A stretch of 64,000 nt of DNA from Tieghemostelium lacteum. Its lineage: Eukaryota; Evosea; Eumycetozoa; Dictyosteliales; Raperosteliaceae. Under the pieces are notes generated by a model. That model was not told where the DNA came from. It saw nothing but the letters and a program-made list of their open reading frames with translations, and did no database searches. Position 1 is the stretch's first letter; every line of letters begins with the position of its first letter. Location of the stretch: assembly GCA_001606155.1 (NCBI GenBank), contig LODT01000006.1, positions 62,001 to 126,000 on the forward strand, given 5' to 3'. A program made the position numbers and the translations under genes. This document shows, one piece after another, positions 56,581 through 64,000 of the stretch.

Positions 56581-59038
56581 TTACTTGTTTACAATGGTTA
56601 CTTTTTTTTTGATAATCAAAGAGATTTCATTGATTTCATCAATTGATGGGGAATCATCATGTGGTACCCAACCAAGTCCTTTGAGAAAAGTTTGTTCTTC
56701 ATGTTCCTCATCTTCATCAGTCTCTTCGGAATGAACTTGATCATCACTAAGATCCTGACTGATATTGGCAGACTTACTAGTTGGTTCCAATTCAAGAACA
56801 TCCATTTTAGTGCTGGAAACAGTTTTAATACTGGTAGTTGATGTAATCTTGTTTAGTGAAGGTGAAGAAATTGGCGACAATGATGTAGGTGATGATAACA
56901 AAACAATTTCTTTTTCTAGTTTGGAACTTAGTTTTGCAGTTGCACCTGTATTTGCAGTATTGGTAGGTGGTGTATAATTACTACTGTTCTTAATAATTGG
57001 TTTCAGTGGCATTACTGTAGATACTGGTGTGGTAGGTGCAGTGGTTGTAGCTGGTGTTAAACTACTCTTCAAAATGGAAGATGGTTTAGTTTGTGGTAAT
57101 GGTGGTGTTGACACAGAACTAGAGTTTTTACCACTTTCTGGAATAGTATATTCTGAATGGCTATCTAGAAATGCATCAATTTCTTCTTGTGAACAACCAT
57201 CATTTTGAAGTTTTTTAATGGCTTCTTCTCGCTTCATAATCACTTCAAAAAATGAATTCTTGTTCTTGTTTCCTAGTAGTTTATCAGGTTTTGGTACTTT
57301 GATCTTTCTAGTTGGATCAGTTAATCCCTTTCTAGATGGAGTGTAATGTGGACTATCTGAATTGGAACTAGATCCAGCACCACCTGCACTGCTACCTCCA
57401 TCTTTAGTGGGAATACCTGCAAGGTTAGGTTCAGAGAATGTCTTGCGGAATGCGGTTTTTGGATCTTTAGGTAGAGTTGGAGATGCTTTCATGGTACTCT
57501 TTTGTTGTTGACTAACAGAGAGTTGATTGTTCTTCTTTAGTTGATTCAAGGAGCTTATAAGTGATCCTTGAGAGTTTGCAACTAGACCAGTAGATGATGA
57601 AGAACTTGTAGATGCTGATGAAGGTGTTGAAGATCCAACTCCACCACTTCTCAGTGATTTACTGGAAGATGATGAAGATGGTCCTCCAGAGGAACCAGCT
57701 GAAGATGCCATCTTTACAGGAACCAGTACCTTTACTTTCTCTAATTCTAAACTAGTATTGGTATCCTCTTGAGAAGAGGTAGGAGAAGATGGAACCTGAG
57801 GAGACAATGAAATCATTGATGCCAATGTTGGTTGTAATGTTGATAAATTTAAATGTTGAATATTTAATGACAATGAAGGTGATGTTGCCATGGTTTGTGA
57901 TTTTTCTTGTTGTTGTTGTTGTTGTGATGATATAGTTGGTGATTGTATTGGTAATGAAATGCTTTGTGATAAATTCGAATTAGTAGTAATTGAACTACTA
58001 ATATTGTTGTATAAATTATTGTTGTTATTATTGTTGATAACTCCAGAACTTAATGTGGGAGTTGATCTACCTTTTGGTTTAGAAATTTGAGTTGAAGACA
58101 GTGGTGGAAATTCACTGGAAATATCTTGAAAATTATTATTATTGTTGTATTGATGATCTTCTTCAATAATACTATCACAAACAAAAAAATCTTGGTTATT
58201 TACAAAATTATGTGATGAGCTAGATATTGAAAGTGTCGATGAAGATGATGATGATAGTGAGGATGTTGATGATGTTAATGACATAGTACTGCTACTAGTT
58301 AATGGATCAAATGGTATTATTAAAATATCGTTATTTGGTAGGTTACTATTATATCTATTAGTACTACTATAGTGATTGTGGTTCTGGTGATTACTATTAT
58401 TACATATACTGTTTGTATTATTTTTATCTAAACTATTTAAATTCGGTTGGGATTTAAAACTGACAAGCTGTGGTTTGGGTTTAAATTTACTATTGTGATG
58501 GTAGGTATTATAGTTACTAGTGTTGTTATTGATAATGATGTTATTATTATGTTGATTATTGTTAATGTTGCTGTTATTATTGATATTATAACGTGGTATT
58601 ACAAATGTTTTGTTATTGTCAAAAGTTGTTGGTAGAATTGGTGATGGTGAAAATGATCTTTCTTTATGTGATGTTTCTTGAAGTACAATATCGATTTGTG
58701 GTGATGATTTAGATCTATTTAATTTTGGTGGTACTGATGTATCCGCTAATACACTACTACCACTACTATTATCTTTTGTTTGTGATTCTTTGCTACTATT
58801 ACTACTGACAAAAGTTGGTGTAACTGCAAATGATGTCTTTCTTTTCAATGTTGATTCACCACCGCGATTTGAGTGGGTATTATCTAAAATTTTATAAAAT
58901 AAAAAAACCAATTAGTAACTACAATTACTCTTTAGAAACTCTACAAAAACATATCTTACCTTTTGTATATCTATTATTTGTGTTATTGTTATTGTGTTGC
59001 CATTCTGGTACAAAAGTTGATTTATTATTATCACCCAT
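56581..59038 (-). CDS. Vasculin/GPBP1-like low-complexity protein
   Basis: Exons 59038-58960 and 58883-56581 give about 793 residues. Most of it is poly-N, poly-S, poly-Q or Pro/Thr-rich. Ordered islands match the order seen in vasculin (GPBP1): an N-terminal STFVPEW motif (vasculin FAPAWL), a SEFPPLSS motif (vasculin DFPSLNP), a KNSFFEVIMKREEAIKK helix (vasculin KSEFLKALKR), and a C-terminal EEQTFLKGLGWVPHDD (vasculin EAEHRLLKEMGW) followed by SIDEINEISLII. Animal vasculin binds GC-rich promoters. The homology is proposed from these four short motifs and their order, so it is tentative. The start at 59038 (MGDNNKS) is the first ATG after the T-rich leader. Confidence 0.6.
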
Positions 59039-60448
59039 TCAAAGTGTAAGTAAGTTACACCACCCTTTTTAGAAAGGTATTACAAAACTATAGTATTATT
59101 ATTATTATTATTATAGATAGATATTTATGATATTATTGAAATTTAGTAGAGTTGTTTTTTTTTGGGAGTTTTTGGAAAAATTGGTCTGGGAAGAACTTAG
59201 ATTAAATTGATATTATTTCTTCTACTTGTTGTGTTTGTTTTTTTTTTTTTGTTTGTTTGTCGATATTATATGAATGAAAATTATAAACTATTATTTGATT
59301 ATATTAAAAGTATGGATAGAGTCTCGATAAATCGATTTTGTTTCTTTTTTTTTATAAAAACAAAATGATTTTTTTTTTTGTTATGATAATATTATTACTT
59401 GTAGAGGATAAAGTGGTTTGGTTGATTGATGTGGTATGTTTTATATTTATATTTATACAGATTATTATAAAAAATTGGTTAATAAAATTCCGAGTTTTGT
59501 TGTCTAAACAAGAAAAAGATTTGTGGTAATCTCTTTATGTGTTTTTCCAAAATGATTAATGGAAAAATTATAAAAAAAAAAAATTAAATTAAAATTTTAG
59601 GTAGAATAGTAATAACCACCCCTTTTTAAAAAAAAAAAAAAGAATATATAAATATATAAATATTAAGTTATTTGGTAGTAATGATTATTTATCCTAAGAG
59701 AAGAACTCTTTCCTTCCCAAAACGATTATAGAGTAAAAAAAAAAAAATCCCAATTTTTTCATCTTGTGATTTTCAGTGAATGAATTTTTTTTTTGGCCGT
59801 GATAAAAATTTGATCAAACTATCTTTCATTTATCGATTTCACCAGAAATGTGCAAACTTGAGACTTTACATTATTGTAATAATCAAAAAAAAATATGAGA
59901 TATTTGCATTTATCTGATTTATATCTTTATTTTAGATGATCATTCTCTATTTTCAATGATTAGAGAATTCAAATATTTGATAAATTAATTTTGCTATTAA
60001 TGAATAAAAACTACTACTAGTTTTTTTATTTTATAAGTTTTTATTATAACAGTTATCCAAAAAAAAAAAAAAATAAATTGGTAGCAACTTAAAAATTTTA
60101 ATTTAAATTAAGATTTTTTAAAAACAATCTCCCAGATTATCTTGTATTAATTTATTAATGGTATTATATAGAAGGGACTAAAAATACTATATTGCAACTA
60201 AATTTATAAATTTTACCATTTTTTTGTTTAAATGTGTGTGTGTTTTATATAACTCATTACACCATTATTTTTATTGTGCAACAATAATTTTTAATAATTT
60301 TCCCCTCATTTCACTATCCACCAATATTATTTATTTTGTAAATACTCTTTATTTATACTTAAAACATTATTATAATAATTTGTGTAAATTATTTATTTTA
60401 TACATTTTTTTTAATTGTTTATTTTGATAGTATCACACAAGGAATAGT
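59039..60448. other. Long divergent intergenic region
   Basis: About 1.4 kb between the vasculin-like gene and the coiled-coil/CH gene. It is exceptionally A/T-rich, with many A or T runs of 8-14 bases, an ATT microsatellite at 59092-59115 and tandem AATATATA units near 59640. Short plus-strand frames (59338-59529 and 60224-60427) are Phe/Ile/Leu-rich because of T runs and are not supported as genes. Confidence 0.5.
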
Positions 60449-63400
60449 ATGATTTCAGATTCCAATAACAGTAATAATAGTGACAATGACACTAGTGGAG
60501 AGATATCAAATTTTAGAAATATCGATAATGGATTGATTAAAGATAAGGATAAGAAAAGAATGCTACTAAAAGAGGAATCACAATCCAATAGTAGTATGTC
60601 ACCTATATCTATAGGATCACCTAGTTTCTATGGTACACCAATTGGGACTTCATCACCAATGTCTTTAAAATATTTTAAATCTCCATCGGCATATGAAATT
60701 GGTGATTTTAAAGAAAAGATACAACATTTAGGTTGGATTTCGACACCCAATGGATTGAATAAAACTAGACAGAGATCAAATTCGATGGCAATTGGGTCTC
60801 CAGGTTCAATAACATTTATGAATCACCAAATTGAAGATCTATCTAGACAACTAGAAGAAAAGGAAAAAGATATACATTTAGCCGCTGAAATTGGTCGTGT
60901 CCTACTAGAAAAAAATCAGGATCTTGAAGAAAAACTATCACATTTTTCTGATTTGGAATCCAAATATCTAGATGATTCTTCCAATTTATCATTTCTCAAA
61001 AATGTTAGTAGTTATTTTTAAAATATTTAATGTTTATTATAAAATTATTAATTTTGATTTTATTTGAATTTAGCAAAATGAATTATTAAATGGAACATTA
61101 AAAGAGGCTGAAATTGAAAATGAACTTTTATTCGAGAAGTTGAAGGGTGGTGAACAAGAAAGTTCAAGACAGTTTTTATCTAGTCATAGATTGAATAATA
61201 GGAATAAATCAGGTGATGATTTAGAAAAGTTGACTTTAGAGATTGAAGAATTAAAAGTTAGAGATAATCAGAGAGAAAAGAATTTACAAAAGGCAAGGAA
61301 TGAAAAGGAGATATTGTATCAGAAAATTCATTCACTAGAGGGTGAGATATCATCATCTCAAGAATCTCTAAGAGAGATTGATGGTTTGAAGGAAAAGAAC
61401 AGAAAACTATCAATTAAAAACAAAACATTGAAATCATTCTCTGAGATTAATGTTAGGAAATCCATTGTAGAGGAGTTTAATATACTGAAAGGTAGTTGTC
61501 AGATTACACTGGATAAGATGATATCTAGTAGTAATAGTATGATTAAGGAGTTCAGTGTACAGAATGAAATTGAGTTCTTTTCACAGACCAAGAAGCTTTT
61601 GGATTCTTTTGAAATTAATAGCCATATGAATGAACCTATTGTAATTCAACTTATCCAGAGATTAAAGGAACTCGATAACTCATCGACTTTGGAAATTCAG
61701 TCCGCAACTACAACTATTTTAAAGAGTTCTGGTGATGGTAGCGATAGTATATTGGTACCTTCTGCTGAAACTAGTAGTAATAATTTAATTAGATCTAGTT
61801 TGTTGTTGATAATCTCCATGTACATGATGAATAGACAGAAAGAATTCGATGATAAGATGGTTTTGGAAAAATGTAAAATTAAAGAGTTGATTGAGGATTT
61901 CAATGAGCTAAAGGAAAAGTTACAATCTAGTAGTAAACTAAACTCAAAGTTAGAATTACAGAATCTATCTAGCATTAATGAGATTGAATCTTTCAAAAAT
62001 CAATTGAAAGATGCCAATGACTCTATCCAAATCCTCAGAGATCAACATCAAAAAGAAATTGAAGAAATTCAACAACAACAAGATGGTAATGCCTCCAAAC
62101 AACTTGAATCCAAAGACATCGAGATTATCACACTTAGGGAAAGACTACAACAATTGGAACAACAAATACAATCCAAAGACACACAGATTAAAGATCTAAC
62201 TGAAAAGGAAATGTTACTGAATAATGAAATTACTCAAATTAAATCTCAGGATTGTAAAGAATGTATTCAACTAAAAGACTCCAATACCTCTCTTAGAAAA
62301 GACAGAGAACTAATGGTAGCTTTGGAAGAGGAATTATCATTATTGAAATCAAAACAATGTGAGAAATGTCCTGATCTTAGTAACCAATTAGATGGTTCCA
62401 ATATCATAATTGATGAATTAAAGACTAAAGTCCTTCAACAGTCTAATCAGTTATTACAGTTACAGTCTAATCTACAAGAGGAAATAGACCGTTTGAAAAA
62501 CAAAGACTGTCAGCATTGTATTTCCAAAGACTCTACAATTGATGATATGAAATGTCAATTAAATGAAAAAGTAAATGAAATTAAAGGATTGGAGACTAAA
62601 TATGAGGAAGGATCAGGTATATATATCTCTAAAATGCTTTCTTTGGAACAAAATCTCTTAGACCAAATCAATACCAATAATAGTTATCATAGTCAATTTA
62701 AGCAATTGGAAGAGAAACTAAAAGAACAATCAGAAAAGAAGTGTAATGTTTGTGTGGATTTACAAAATCAGATAAAATCACTTTCTGATAAAGAGATGTT
62801 ACAGGTAGAGAGAATAAAAGTACTAGAGTCACAACTAGAACAAGAATGCAAGTCATCAATAGACCTAAGAGAGCTGATTGAAATTCTAGAAAATAGATTG
62901 AAACTAGAGTGTAAATCTTGTCTTGAACTAAAGAGACTAATAGAGGATCTAAAGAATAAAACTCAATTGGTAGAGTCACAGTTATTACAAGAGTCTACAT
63001 CTGCAAAGAGTTTAGCTGAAAATCTACAACTACAAACTCAAAAGACACAGGAACTAAACGATAGAGCTATGCATTTGGAATCTAAACTCCAAGAAGAATG
63101 TACATCATGTCATAGTCTACAGGAACATTTAAATAGAGAATGTATATCATGTGTAGACTATAAACAACAAATTCAAGTTTTACATGATAAATTAAATCTA
63201 GAGTGCCAGTCTGGTATACAATTGAAAAATCAATTGAATGGGTTAAATAAGGATATTGAAATTCAGAAACAATCTGAAAAAGAAAAACTCACAAATCTAG
63301 AGAATGAACTACAAATTGCACAAAAGAAACAAACTGAGCATCAGTGTGGTAATTTCCCAGTTCCAGATTATGAATTAAAGTTACTTCGATTTATTGGAAC

Positions 63401-64000
63401 TTTAATCAACTTGGATTTAGTGAATTTGGAATGTAGAGAATGTTCAATGAAATCTCTAAGAGATGGTATAAGTCTAAGTCAATTGGTTAATCACTATTTC
63501 TCAGAGTCTATTGACCCAAGAGCTCTACACAAACAATGTAATGAAAAACAAGATTATATAGATAACATCTCACTGGTTATCAATTCAATTAAGGTATTGG
63601 AAACTAGTGTTTGTACCAGTTTTCAGGTATTGGATATTGTAGATTGCAAAGGGACAGAAATTTTCAAATTATGTTTTGAAATTGTCTACAATGGTCTATT
63701 GAATCAGTTTAACCTACAGACTCATCCAGAGTTATCATACTTTTGGAAACATAATCCAGAGGCATTGGAACACACAACCACTGAGAAATGGGAGAATTTT
63801 ATGGTACTAGAACCACCATATCTTTTACGTCGTTGGGTTAATCATTTCCTTAAACAAAACAATCAATCATTGGTACAAAACTTTAATAAGGATTTTAAAG
63901 ATTTCCGTGTTATCCATTGGCTGTTAACTATATTAACTGACTATAAAATCACTGACATTCAACCAGATTCCATTATGGAATATTGTAAAAACACATTGAA
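60449..64000 (+). CDS. Coiled-coil protein with CxxC repeats and fimbrin-like CH domains (partial, runs off the window)
   Basis: Exon 60449-61003 joins in phase to an exon from 61074 that is open to the window edge, giving about 1160 residues so far. The N-terminus is Ser/Asn-rich with GSPSFYGTPIGTSSPMSLKY, then a coiled coil starts near residue 125 (NHQIEDLSRQLEEKEKDIHL) and runs to about residue 950. From codon 63360 comes a fimbrin/plastin-like actin-binding core. A CH domain reads SLRDGISLSQLVNHYFSE, SIDPRALHKQCN and NISLVINSIKVLE. A second begins LEPPYLLRRWVNHFLKQNNQ then NFNKDFKDFRVIHWLL. Fimbrins normally have EF-hands before the CH domains; here a very long coiled coil replaces them. 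Within the coil are about nine E/D/K-Cys-x-x-Cys/Ser motifs. It is probably an actin cross-linker or an actin-to-organelle linker; function inferred. Confidence 0.8.

Noticed and set aside
59338-60427. Short Phe/Ile/Leu-rich plus-strand frames in the 1.4 kb spacer
   Set aside because: Composition follows from T runs; no splice context, conserved motif or coding-like third positions.
1-64000. tRNA, rRNA, spliceosomal RNA genes and CRISPR arrays
   Set aside because: None was recognised by eye; a tRNA scan would be needed to exclude a tRNA with certainty.

Overview
This window looks like nuclear DNA of a dictyostelid social amoeba. The sequence is strongly A+T-rich, with long A and T runs between genes. 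Introns are short (mostly 60-150 bases, GTATGT/GTAAGT...TAG), stops are mostly TAA, and many proteins carry poly-N, poly-Q or poly-S tracts. Gene content also fits: ComC-like LRR/TIG/EGF membrane proteins, an FHA-kinase, a PDR-type ABCG transporter, a CYP508-like P450 and a divergent actin. Coding sequence seems less extreme than in D. discoideum, so another dictyostelid is more likely; this is inference only.

Layout: a partial minus-strand gene (1-77), WAPL-like cohesin regulator (333-3268), RNA polymerase I/III subunit AC40 (3460-4644), and an FHA-domain kinase on the minus strand (4765-6155). From 6604 to 14317 lies an accessory cluster of three full-length tandem paralogues of a helical, ankyrin-like family, each broken once by a frameshift. 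It also holds a fourth, decayed copy that is split by an 886-base segment carrying only the first two exons of a CDC73 gene. Then come a GPI-type LRR/TIG surface protein (14717-16978), DDX27/Drs1 helicase (17079-19336), a SMIM13-like small membrane protein, a PLD3/4-like protein, a WIPI3-like PROPPIN and a GMF-like ADF-H protein (to 25102). Next is a relic-rich stretch (25103-27514) with a decayed tyrosine-recombinase-like element and an unrecognised gene whose splice acceptor lies in the loop of a perfect 26-bp hairpin.

The second half holds XAP5/FAM50 (with a probable GC-AG intron), a two-pass membrane protein, RFC5, and two tandem ComC-like genes (31373-35148 and 35452-39322). A P450, an ABCG transporter, CLASRP, a divergent actin, a degenerate Imp2-like mitochondrial peptidase, exocyst Sec8, a type II sulfotransferase and a vasculin-like protein follow. 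The window ends inside a large protein (60449-64000+) that joins a long coiled coil to a fimbrin-like pair of calponin-homology domains. Its coiled coil carries a recurrent Cys-x-x-Cys motif whose spacing keeps mostly to multiples of seven.

Most genes are ordinary single-copy housekeeping genes (transcription, splicing, replication, exocytosis, autophagy, actin). The accessory parts are the ankyrin-like cluster, the 25.1-27.5 kb relic zone and the ComC pair. All splice sites given were inferred by reading frame and phase, not from transcripts. No tRNA, rRNA, CRISPR array or intact transposon was recognised.
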